From: Verrucomicrobiia bacterium
GTDB taxonomy: Bacteria; Verrucomicrobiota; Verrucomicrobiia; Verrucomicrobiales; DEV007
Assembly (NCBI GenBank): GCA_030427505.1
Contig: JAUICH010000006.1
Span: 62,001-126,000, forward strand
DNA length: 64,000 nucleotides
Reading direction: 5' to 3'
Shown here in pieces: positions 46,973 through 54,601 of this stretch. The notes beneath the pieces were generated by a model. That model did no database searches. It saw only the letters and a program-made list of their open reading frames with translations, and had not been told where the DNA came from. The position numbers were made by a program, and so were the translations under genes. Numbering within the stretch: position 1 is the stretch's first letter; every line of letters begins with the position of its first letter.

Positions 46973-47986
46973 TTAAACCTCAGCGGTTTCCTTGATGGTG
47001 GGGGGTGTTTCCAGCGCCTGGGAGGGAACTTCCGCGAGCAGAGCTTCCACGATGCCCCGGTTGGTGTGGCCGTCGATGCGGGCGTTGTAGTCCAGGATGA
47101 TGCGGTGCTGCAGGACGGGAACGGCCACGGCCTTGACGTCTTCGAAGCTGGCGTTGGGCCGCGCCTGCATGAGGGCGCGGGACTTCGCGGCGGAGGCCAG
47201 GCTGAGCGCGGCGCGAGGGCTGGCCCCGAACTTGATGCCTTCCGCCGTCTTCGACTGGCCGGGGTGGGAGGCATCCACGAGACGGGCAATGTAGTTGGCC
47301 ACCACTTCGGGCAGGTAAATTTCCCGGGCGGCGTTCATGATGGCCGCCAGTTCGGAGGACTCCATAACAGGCTCCAGGGTGGGTTCCACGCCCAGTTCGC
47401 GGCCGGTCACGATTTTCTGCAGGGTGGCGGCGTCGTTGCGGAGCACTTCCAGCTTGAACAGAAAGCGGTCGAGCTGGGCCTCGGGCAGGGGGTAGGTGCC
47501 CTCCAACTCAATGGGGTTTTGCGTGGCCAGCACGAAGAAGGGCGCGGGTAGCTCATGGGCCTCACCGAGGACGGTGACGCGGCGCTCCTGCATGGCTTCC
47601 AGCAGGGCGGACTGTGTTTTGGGTGAGGCGCGGTTGATTTCGTCCGCCAGCACCAGGTTGGCAAAGAGGGGTCCGGGTTGAAAGACGAACTCCCGGCCCT
47701 GGGGCGTTTCCTGGAGCACGGGGTTCCCGGTGATGTCGCCGGGCAGCAGGTCCGGGGTGAACTGGATGCGCTTGTTTTCCAGTTTAAGCGCTTTGGAGAG
47801 ACCTTTGACCAGTTCTGTTTTGCCAAGTCCGGGCAGGCCTTCCAGGAGGATGTGTCCCCGCGCGATGAGGCCGGTGACGACCATTTCGATCAGGTGTTCC
47901 TGACCAAAGAGGATCTGCTGCAGCGCGTCTTTGAGGCGTGTGATTTCGGAGGCGTACTTTCGCAGATCGTCGTCGGAGAGAGGCAT
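46973..47986 (-). CDS. MoxR family AAA+ ATPase
   Basis: The 337-residue AAA+ ATPase has Walker A GLPGLGKTE, Walker B in LADEINRASPKTQSALLEAM, sensor 1 in FFVLATQNPIELEGTYPLPE and the C-terminal AAA lid. MoxR ATPases act as chaperones for metal or cofactor insertion or complex assembly together with VWA proteins. Here the gene is followed by a DUF4350-like protein, an ABC exporter, DUF58 and two VWA proteins, which is the expected context. The start MPLSDDDLRKYASEITRLKD gives normal length. Confidence 0.95.
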   Translation of the reverse strand: MPLSDDDLRKYASEITRLKDALQQILFGQEHLIEMVVTGLIARGHILLEGLPGLGKTELVKGLSKALKLENKRIQFTPDLLPGDITGNPVLQETPQGREFVFQPGPLFANLVLADEINRASPKTQSALLEAMQERRVTVLGEAHELPAPFFVLATQNPIELEGTYPLPEAQLDRFLFKLEVLRNDAATLQKIVTGRELGVEPTLEPVMESSELAAIMNAAREIYLPEVVANYIARLVDASHPGQSKTAEGIKFGASPRAALSLASAAKSRALMQARPNASFEDVKAVAVPVLQHRIILDYNARIDGHTNRGIVEALLAEVPSQALETPPTIKETAEV

Positions 47987-48103
47987 GAGGGAGGAAAGGG
48001 TTGGTCTTAGGACAGAGTTAGTCGATACCAGCCCCGTTCTTTCAAAAAAAGCCCAAATTCGCGAAGATTCCCCGAACCGGCCGTTTCGAGGCGCCGATGG
48101 GGC

Positions 48104-49465
48104 CTATTTGAAGTAGCGCTTGAGCACCGCCTTGTCTTCCGGCAGGAGAGAATCCCGCCAGATGGCCTCGCCGCCCTGACCGTTGGAATTCAACGCGCCA
48201 GCGGCAGTGGGACCGGTAAGAGTCTCGTCGATCTCGTGCTCCGTAACGCCGAGGCCCATGAGGTCGGCGGGCAGCGCGTTGGAAAAGTCGGGATTCTGCA
48301 CGCCTTCCAGGTTGTCCGTGTTCAGGCGTTGTTCTTCTCCCATGGTGATGGGGGCCGTGCCGGGACCGCGGGTGATGCCGCTTTGGCCCGGCTTGTTGCA
48401 ATTTCCCGCGCCGGGTTTGTTGCAACTGCCGAGAATCTTCTTCATCAGCGCGGTCTCGTCTTCGGAAAAACCTTTGCCCAAACCTGGCTGATTTCCCGAG
48501 CACTGCTTGCAGGCGTCGGAGAGTTTCTTGAGCGCTTCCTGAAGCTGTTTCATCTGCTCGGACGAAAGGGAATCCAACTGGCCCAGTTTGGAGGGATCGA
48601 TGGAATTGAGGGCCTGCATGAGGTCCTGGTTCAGGCTCAGCTCATTCATTTGCAGGTTGCGCAGCGCTTCGCTGAACTCGGCTCCGAGCTGGGCTTTCAC
48701 CGCCTCGCTCATTTGCGCGGAGTAAGCTTGCAGCGCGCTCAGGTTCCGCTGGGCGACGCTGGTTTCCGTGGCGAGTTGGCGGATCTCGTGGTTCAGGGAA
48801 TCCCGCAGGGTATCCGTGGCTTCCATGCTAGAGTGAGCGAACCACTCCTGCTCGGGCCGTTCGCGGAGTGCTTCGATGCTGTCGCGGAACTTCTTGGTCG
48901 CGTCCTCTTCCAGGACGGCTTCTTCTTCCAGGGTTTCCAGCCAGGACTCCATTTGCTCCCAGGCCAGGGGCTCGCTGGGCGGCAGCTCGGAAGTGCCCTC
49001 CACGCGGGTGACGGGAACCGCCAGGCTGATGGTGACGACGAGGAGCGCGATGCCGAAGGGGGCCAGGAGCCGGGGCCAGTGCCAGGCGAATCCGTCCTGA
49101 ACGCGGTGTTCTGCCGGCGGGGACGGCCAGGGAGCGATGCCGTTTTCGGCGGCGGTCAGCGCGTTCTTCAAATGCAGACGGGACTCCAGCCGCACCAGGG
49201 CCTGGCTGGTGCTGATAAAGCGGCGCCGGGCCAGGAAGAACGCGCCAATGGCGCAGAGAAGGAGGAGTCCGCCAGCGCTGGCTGAGACCGGGACCCAGTC
49301 CAGAGCTTCCACCCGCGCGCGGAGAAAGATGATGGCGATGGCGGCCGTCAGACCTGCCGCCACCAGAAGGGGGGCAAGTCTTTCAAACCACCAGCCCGTG
49401 TTGAAACGTAGAACCGTAAGGCGCGCGAGGCGTTTCCAGGCGGTGGCTTTGTCAGATTCGGACAT
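48104..49465 (-). CDS. membrane protein with long coiled coil, first gene of MoxR operon
   Basis: The 453-residue product has two or three membrane helices near the N-terminus (LAPLLVAAGLTAAIAIIFLR, GGLLLLCAIGAFFLARRRF, APFGIALLVVTISLAVPVTR). About 170 residues predicted as helical and coiled follow (WLETLEEEAVLEEDATKKFR, MEATDTLRDSLNHEIRQL). A Cys/Asn/Gly-rich linker (ACKQCSGNQPGLGKGFSEDE, GSCNKPGAGNCNKPGQSG) precedes a short C-terminal domain. I do not recognise the family by name. Proteins of this kind often open MoxR operons in PVC bacteria. It starts 112 bp from the divergent DUF3592 gene. Confidence 0.72.
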   Translation of the reverse strand: MSESDKATAWKRLARLTVLRFNTGWWFERLAPLLVAAGLTAAIAIIFLRARVEALDWVPVSASAGGLLLLCAIGAFFLARRRFISTSQALVRLESRLHLKNALTAAENGIAPWPSPPAEHRVQDGFAWHWPRLLAPFGIALLVVTISLAVPVTRVEGTSELPPSEPLAWEQMESWLETLEEEAVLEEDATKKFRDSIEALRERPEQEWFAHSSMEATDTLRDSLNHEIRQLATETSVAQRNLSALQAYSAQMSEAVKAQLGAEFSEALRNLQMNELSLNQDLMQALNSIDPSKLGQLDSLSSEQMKQLQEALKKLSDACKQCSGNQPGLGKGFSEDETALMKKILGSCNKPGAGNCNKPGQSGITRGPGTAPITMGEEQRLNTDNLEGVQNPDFSNALPADLMGLGVTEHEIDETLTGPTAAGALNSNGQGGEAIWRDSLLPEDKAVLKRYFK

Positions 49466-49524
49466 CGCAAAAAAGTGGAGTTCTTTGTTTAGACTAGATT
49501 ACGCGTCAGATATTAGCAAACTTA

Positions 49525-49546
49525 TCCGGAAACTTGGTTTTCCGGA
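49525..49546. promoter_or_regulatory. palindrome in divergent promoter region
   Basis: TCCGGAAA (49525-49532) and TTTCCGGA (49539-49546) are perfect inverted arms around a 6-bp centre. They lie in the 111-bp spacer between the MoxR operon (minus) and the DUF3592 operon (plus), where a dimeric regulator could control either side. No regulator gene is adjacent. Confidence 0.4.
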
Positions 49547-49576
49547 CTGGAAACGACTGGCTCAGCCCCCATTCCC

Positions 49577-51400
49577 GTGAGACTCCGCCTTCGCAAACGC
49601 AACCGGTCCGGCGCGCAAGACTCCAAAGCGAGCGGCGGCTGCCTGATCCTCTTCGGGCTGGTCTTTGGGGGAATGGGCACGCTGTTCCTGGTCCTGATGG
49701 TGCAGGATTTTTTGCGCAACGCGGAGAGCCAGTCCTGGCCGGAGGTGCCCTGCATGATCGAGTCGGCAACGATCTCCGACGACGCGAATTCGGACACGCC
49801 CTTCGAACTGCATGTGCGCTTCCGCTATGAGTGGGAGGGGAAGGAACGGGTCTCCGAACGCTACGGCCTGGACGCGGAGACGAGCGATGACTACGGCGAA
49901 CTGGCCGCTAAACGGCAGGCTCTGCTCTCTGGTCCGGGCCAGGTCTGTTACGTGGATCCGGAGAATCCCGAAGCCGGCGCGGTTCTGGAGCAGGGCTCGC
50001 TCCTGGTGGGACTGCTGGTGTTCTTCCCGCTGATCTTTGTCGCCATCGGAGTCTTTGTCATCATTCACGGATTCAAGACGCTGTTTCAAAAGAAGAAGGC
50101 CGGAATGGAGGCCGGAGACGATAGCGATCGCGAAAAGGCGCCTTTTTCGATCTCTTCGGCGGCAGTGAAGGAGAAGAGCTGGGTCGCTCCGGCCATGATC
50201 GTTCTCTTCTCCGTTTTCACTCTGGTGGGCAGCGGCATCCTGTTTCCCCTGGTGATCAATCCGGGGCTGGAATGGATGGACGCGCGGGACTGGGAGGAAA
50301 CGCCCTGCGAGGTCATCTGGAGCCGGGTGCGCACCCATACGGGGGACGACAGCACCACCTACAGCGCGGACATCTTTTTCAAATACCAGTTCCAGGGGCA
50401 GGAGTACCGCTCCAATCGCGTGGGCTTCTTTTCGGGATCGTCCAGCGGCTACCAGGGAAAGGCGGACAAGGTGGAGCAGTATTCCGCCGGCACGCGTCAT
50501 AGTTGCTACGTTGATCCGGGCAACCCATACCGGGCCGTGCTGGAACGGAAGCTGAGCGCGGCGATGCTCTTTGGGCTCATTCCGCTGATCTTTCTGATCA
50601 TTGGGGTGGGCGGGCTGGTGGGTTGCCTGATGGGAGTCTTTAAGGCGAAAGCCGCGGGAGGCGCGGGCATGCGGGGGAGTTCCGTCGTTAGTCGCGCGGC
50701 GCCGGCGTCCACGGGCTTTGGCCGCAGGGGTGGAGCGGTGTTCCACCAGCCCGAGTTGGAGGAGGTGGAAGGGGAAAAGGCCATGAAGCCGGGAGGCAGC
50801 CGGGTGACCACGGTGCTGGTGATGCTCTTCATTGGCCTGTTCTGGAACGGGATTGTTTCAGTGTTCGTCTGGCAACTCGTGGAGGGGTTTCAGCATGGGC
50901 GCGCGGACTGGTTCCTGATGCTGTTCCTGATACCCTTTGTGTTGATCGGCTTGCTGGTGATTTTCGGTTTCTTTTATTTCCTGCTGGCCATGTTCAATCC
51001 CCAGCCGGAACTGCGCCTGAAACCTGGCACCCTGAAGCTGGGGGAACCGGCCGCGCTGGCCTGGGTGATTCACGGCAACGCCGGACGGATTCAGAAATTG
51101 AGGATATTACTGAAGGGCACGGAGTCCGCCTCCTACCAGCGCGGCACCAGCCGCCACACGGACAGCGAGATCTTTTACGCGGCGGTGCTGTTCGAGGGGA
51201 ACCTGTCCCTGGAGTTTCGCAGCGGCATGGCCACGGTGACGGTTCCGGCGGACCTGATGCATACCCTGAACCTTTCGAATAACAAAGTGAAGTGGGAGAT
51301 TGAGGTGGAAGGACACATCCCCCTCTGGCCGGACGTCCGGGACACTCATGAAGTGAACGTCCTGCCCGCCCCGGTCCGGCACAGGACGAAAGGAATGTAA
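49577..51400 (+). CDS. double DUF3592 membrane protein with C-terminal beta domain
   Basis: A GTG start at 49577 gives 607 residues. Two DUF3592 modules follow each other (about 20-170 and 200-360). Each has helix, extracytoplasmic beta domain and helix, with paired motifs WPEVPCMIESATISDD / WEETPCEVIWSRVRTH and CYVDPENPEAGAVLEQG / CYVDPGNPYRAVLERK, so the gene arose by internal duplication. Two further helices and a C-terminal domain (PQPELRLKPGTLKLGEPAAL) of arrestin-like look complete it. DUF3592 has no known function. The arrestin-like gene follows after 16 bp. Confidence 0.8.
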   Translation: MRLRLRKRNRSGAQDSKASGGCLILFGLVFGGMGTLFLVLMVQDFLRNAESQSWPEVPCMIESATISDDANSDTPFELHVRFRYEWEGKERVSERYGLDAETSDDYGELAAKRQALLSGPGQVCYVDPENPEAGAVLEQGSLLVGLLVFFPLIFVAIGVFVIIHGFKTLFQKKKAGMEAGDDSDREKAPFSISSAAVKEKSWVAPAMIVLFSVFTLVGSGILFPLVINPGLEWMDARDWEETPCEVIWSRVRTHTGDDSTTYSADIFFKYQFQGQEYRSNRVGFFSGSSSGYQGKADKVEQYSAGTRHSCYVDPGNPYRAVLERKLSAAMLFGLIPLIFLIIGVGGLVGCLMGVFKAKAAGGAGMRGSSVVSRAAPASTGFGRRGGAVFHQPELEEVEGEKAMKPGGSRVTTVLVMLFIGLFWNGIVSVFVWQLVEGFQHGRADWFLMLFLIPFVLIGLLVIFGFFYFLLAMFNPQPELRLKPGTLKLGEPAALAWVIHGNAGRIQKLRILLKGTESASYQRGTSRHTDSEIFYAAVLFEGNLSLEFRSGMATVTVPADLMHTLNLSNNKVKWEIEVEGHIPLWPDVRDTHEVNVLPAPVRHRTKGM

Positions 51401-51416
51401 GAACCACGGATCGCTC

Positions 51417-51848
51417 ATGGCTGAGATCAAGATAACCACGGAGCTGGACAATCGGGTTTTTGTCCCCGGAGAGACCATCCGGGGAACCGTCGCCTGGGAA
51501 GCGGCGGCGGGAGATTCGTTGCACCCGGAAGTCCGGCTTTTCTATTTCACCCATGGTAAGGGCACCATGGACGTGGAAGTGGTAAAGACCGTGCCCTTTC
51601 CCCAAGCGGCATCGCGGGACACGCGGGCCTTCGAGTTCGCGGCGCCGGAGAGTCCGTACAGCTTTTCCGGGCGCCTGGTGTCGCTGGTGTGGGCCGTGGA
51701 AGCGGAACTGTGGTCCGGCGGGCCGGTGGACCGGGTGGAGTTGACAGTTTCTCCCAGCGGCAAGGAAGTCGAGCTGTATGCTCACGCGGAGGAGGAGCTC
51801 ATCCAGGCGCAGAAAAAGAAGCTATGGTTCAAGGTGGGAGGACGGTAG
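51417..51848 (+). CDS. arrestin-like (Spo0M-type) protein
   Basis: The 143-residue protein looks like a single arrestin-type beta sandwich. KITTELDNRVFVPGETIRGT is the opening strand pair, and FEFAAPESPYSFSGRLVSLV with WAVEAEL is the typical closing block. No signal peptide or membrane segment is present. The C-terminal domain of the preceding 607-residue protein has a similar build, so the two may interact or share ancestry. The family call is moderate. It starts 16 bp after that gene and is followed after 3 bp by the ATPase gene. Confidence 0.6.
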   Translation: MAEIKITTELDNRVFVPGETIRGTVAWEAAAGDSLHPEVRLFYFTHGKGTMDVEVVKTVPFPQAASRDTRAFEFAAPESPYSFSGRLVSLVWAVEAELWSGGPVDRVELTVSPSGKEVELYAHAEEELIQAQKKKLWFKVGGR

Positions 51849-51851
51849 CGG

Positions 51852-52463
51852 ATGACCATGCGTGGCGGCGGGCTGAGCGCCCGGGAAAATCCCTTTGCCG
51901 TGCAGCGGGTGGAACGCCTGCTGGTGTTCGAGCCCGCGTGGCTGGGTCTGAGCTGGGAAGAGATTCTGGCCCGGTTAGGGAAGCTGAACTACCGGGCTGC
52001 CGTGGTAGGCCCGCACGGCAGCGGCAAGACCACCTTTCTGGATGGGCTGGAGGAGAGGCTTAGTAAAGAGGGAATGAGCGTGACGCGTCTGCGGCTGAAT
52101 GACGAAAGCGGCGCCGAGTCAAAACGCCAGGCCGTCGAACGAGCCGGGGCGGCGGGTCCGAAAGATCTGCTGTTCTTCGACGGCGCGGAACAGCTGGGGC
52201 CCTGGGGCTGGTGGCGGCTGAACCGCGCGGCCCGCCTCGCGAAGGGCCTGATCCTAACCCAGCACCGGCCCGGCCGCCTGCCGACGCTTTTCAGAACGCG
52301 GGCCACGCCGGCCATGCTGGAAGCTTTTGCGAACACTCTCCTGGAAGGGCGGGACGCTGGAGCACGGCCATCTCCCGAGGAACTCCTGACACTCTTCCAA
52401 CACCACCGCGGAAATCTGCGGGAGGCTTTGTTGGGCTGCTACGATTTGATGGGGCGGCGGTAG
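51852..52463 (+). CDS. small P-loop ATPase
   Basis: The 203-residue protein has Walker A GPHGSGKTT (about 55-63), a plausible Walker B LLFFDGAEQLGPWGWW, and a C-terminal helical part (PSPEELLTLFQHHRGNLREA) resembling an AAA+ lid. The ATG is 3 bp after the previous stop, so it is certainly cotranscribed with the DUF3592 and arrestin-like genes. I cannot name a family with confidence. It could energise or switch a membrane complex made of its two partners (inference). Confidence 0.7.
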   Translation: MTMRGGGLSARENPFAVQRVERLLVFEPAWLGLSWEEILARLGKLNYRAAVVGPHGSGKTTFLDGLEERLSKEGMSVTRLRLNDESGAESKRQAVERAGAAGPKDLLFFDGAEQLGPWGWWRLNRAARLAKGLILTQHRPGRLPTLFRTRATPAMLEAFANTLLEGRDAGARPSPEELLTLFQHHRGNLREALLGCYDLMGRR

Positions 52464-52540
52464 TTGAGGGGGACTGGAGGTCCGCATACGAGCATCCCTT
52501 TCCTCCAGTATCCTGGATTTACTACGCCCGTCTTCGTTGG

Positions 52541-53335
52541 TTACAACAGCCCGATGGGCTTCAGGACGTATTGGTCCAGAGCGAATTCCAGGGAATGGGG
52601 TTTTAGGCTTTCGATGCCGGCGAGGGCGCCCAGGATGAGTCCGGCGGAGAGGAGCATCCAAAGCACCGTCAGCGAAAGGCCACGGAACATGCCAATCCGA
52701 TACACCAGAGCGCTGATCGAGGAGAACAGGAGCAGGAAAATCGTGATCTGGAGCACGGAATGCCAAGTCAGGTAGCCGGTGTAAAAGTTGGCCCAAAGAT
52801 TCCGGCTGATGGCGATGGTGATTCCGGCATACACAAACCCGGCCAGCAGCGTGCCGAGGATCCAGAAAAAGACGCACCGGATGGCCCGGGGCAGGGACGT
52901 GCCGCGGCTGGGTGTCAGGACGATGGCGGTGATCCACAATGCGAGCAGCATGATTACCAGACTCCCGGCGAAGAGGGCGCCCATGGCGAACCCCAGGGGC
53001 CGCAGACGCTCTCCGGAGAAGTGTTCTCTGGCGGGCTCGTACCAGAACCGGATGGCGTTGAGGAGTTGCAGCTTGCTCTGAAAGTTCAGGTCCTGGGTGG
53101 GGAAGCCGTAATTCTTGTCGTCCGTGCCCCGGAGAATGAGCAATTTGTTTTCGTAGTCAAAGTCTTCCACCCAGCCCGCGAAGGTGGTGCCGTCGTGCTT
53201 CGTCCAGTCCGTGACAAAGTTGGAACTGGACACCAGGCGGCTTTCGGGACCCGCCTGCCGGACATTCTCTTCAGCCCGCAAGGACGGCGTGAAGAGGCAG
53301 AGGAGCAGGACCAGGAGCCTGGAGGAGAATTTCAT
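52541..53335 (-). CDS. membrane protein of three-paralog family, member 1
   Basis: ATG 53335 gives 264 residues (MKFSSRLLVLLLCLFTPSLR, signal peptide). Residues about 42-105 form an SHD1-like beta module (DWTKHDGTTFAGWVEDFDYE, LRGTDDKNYGFPTQDLNF). Three or four membrane helices follow (ALFAGSVIM region, AIRCVFFWILGTLLAG, ITIFLLLFSSISALVYRIGM, LTVLWMLLSAGLILGAL). The chain ends DQYVLKPIGLL. Members 2 (56356) and 3 (57259) share the module, the RIG motif and this tail. No named family is recognised. It is convergent with the P-loop ATPase gene. Confidence 0.8.
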   Translation of the reverse strand: MKFSSRLLVLLLCLFTPSLRAEENVRQAGPESRLVSSSNFVTDWTKHDGTTFAGWVEDFDYENKLLILRGTDDKNYGFPTQDLNFQSKLQLLNAIRFWYEPAREHFSGERLRPLGFAMGALFAGSLVIMLLALWITAIVLTPSRGTSLPRAIRCVFFWILGTLLAGFVYAGITIAISRNLWANFYTGYLTWHSVLQITIFLLLFSSISALVYRIGMFRGLSLTVLWMLLSAGLILGALAGIESLKPHSLEFALDQYVLKPIGLL

Positions 53336-53521
53336 CTGGCGAACGCTTGGCATATTCCGCTCCGGCTGGCAAGAGAGCATTGGGCAGAAGGGGAGGGAGG
53401 CAGAGAAGAACGGGGGAGAGGCCTTGATCGGTTAGGGGTTTTGTTAGCGTATCGAAGCTTGGGACGCCGGAAGGGGGGGGCAGCAGTTGACTCCTGAGCG
53501 GTGGTGTGAGGTGCCCTCCGG

Positions 53522-54079
53522 TTATCTCTGAGAAAGGTTACGCGGCTCGGTGGCCGAATCGGCGCTTTTTCGGGAGGCGAAAAAATGCCAGAGCATCAAC
53601 GCTCCCACCAAGGCGGCAAAGATGGCCGTCAGGCGATCCAGCTTGTTATAGTGCGGTTGAAGGTTGGCTCTCAGTTCCGGCAGGATTTCGGCTGGCCAGC
53701 CAAACACCCAACTGAAGATCCAGATGGAGGCGTAGCCCGCCAGGCAGGGGCCGAGCATGAAGAGCGGTATCCAGAAATAGACGGCCCGGTTTCGCTGACG
53801 CCGCAGGCGTTCCTCGTTCTCCCGCCAGCGCTCGGGAAACCGCTCTCGCCAGAGTCCGGACGCAAGGCGGTGGAACTCGCGGGCTCGGTCCAACGTCAAA
53901 CGGATCTTGATCCGGGAGCCGGAGAGGTCCCGGACTTCACCGGTTTCCAGGCGCCTCACCTCTTCCCAGGGAATCGACGCGATGGTATTCCCCTGGCGGC
54001 ATTCGGAGATGCCACCGCCGTCCAGGGTAAATTCGCTTTTTCGCGGGAGACACGAAGGAGAATGGAAGGTCTGGGTCAT
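53522..54079 (-). CDS. small membrane protein with PH-like N-terminal part
   Basis: The 185-residue product has about 85 beta-rich residues (SEFTLDGGGISECRQGNTIA, SIPWEEVRRLETGEVRDLSG) that suggest a PH-like or YcxB-like domain. An Arg-rich helix (RERFPERWRENEERLRRQRN) and two membrane helices follow (AVYFWIPLFMLGPCLAGYAS, LTAIFAALVGALMLWHFFA). I have no family name for it. Between it and the caspase remnant at 54275 lie 195 bp with no gene. Confidence 0.6.
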   Translation of the reverse strand: MTQTFHSPSCLPRKSEFTLDGGGISECRQGNTIASIPWEEVRRLETGEVRDLSGSRIKIRLTLDRAREFHRLASGLWRERFPERWRENEERLRRQRNRAVYFWIPLFMLGPCLAGYASIWIFSWVFGWPAEILPELRANLQPHYNKLDRLTAIFAALVGALMLWHFFASRKSADSATEPRNLSQR

Positions 54080-54274
54080 GATCTGGCGCCGGGCCCGGTT
54101 CCCTGTTTTTTAGCAACATAAGATCGTTCGCCCCGCGCGAGGATCAAGGTAAGCCGCCCGCGCTTTCTGAGTAAAGAGCGAAGAACCGGACGCGGTGTTA
54201 GCCGCCGGAGCCCAGTTGGAAACATAGGGTACCACAGCGGCGGGAGGGGAGATCGTAGTCCCGAACCGCGGAGG

Positions 54275-54601
54275 TCAGTAATCGGCGGCCAACTCCAGGA
54301 CGCAGCGGAAACCACGGGCTTTCGATTTGTAGGAATCCGCCAGGCTCCAGCGGTGCGAGGACCACAATTGCTCGGGGTCCCTTGTGGTCCAGTCGCTCCC
54401 TCTTGCCACGCTATGTGAATCCGATGTATCACGCTCACGCTGCGTCCTAACATCAGCCGCCTTCGCAGTAGTCTTGGCATCCACGGGTATCAGGTAGTTT
54501 TCTCCTTTTATCTCCACGCCATGACCGGCGAAGAAGAACAGGGCCGCTTCCTGGTCATTCGCTATCTTCCATGCTTGGGAAGTCTGGGTGAAGAAATGCC
54601 G
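54275..54601 (-). pseudogene. remnant of a second caspase-FGE gene
   Basis: The frame follows the stop codon of the intact caspase-FGE gene directly and in frame (TGA then CGG CAT TTC). It reads a caspase segment with the catalytic His (LFFFAGHGVEIKGENYLIPV), then jumps within 15 residues to an FGE-type C-terminus (DWTTRDPEQLWSSHR, SKARGFRCVLEL) before TGA at 54275. The caspase Cys half and nearly the whole FGE domain are missing. The sequence is divergent from the intact copy, so it is an old tandem duplicate that lost its 5' end and an internal block, rather than an assembly artefact. Confidence 0.8.
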
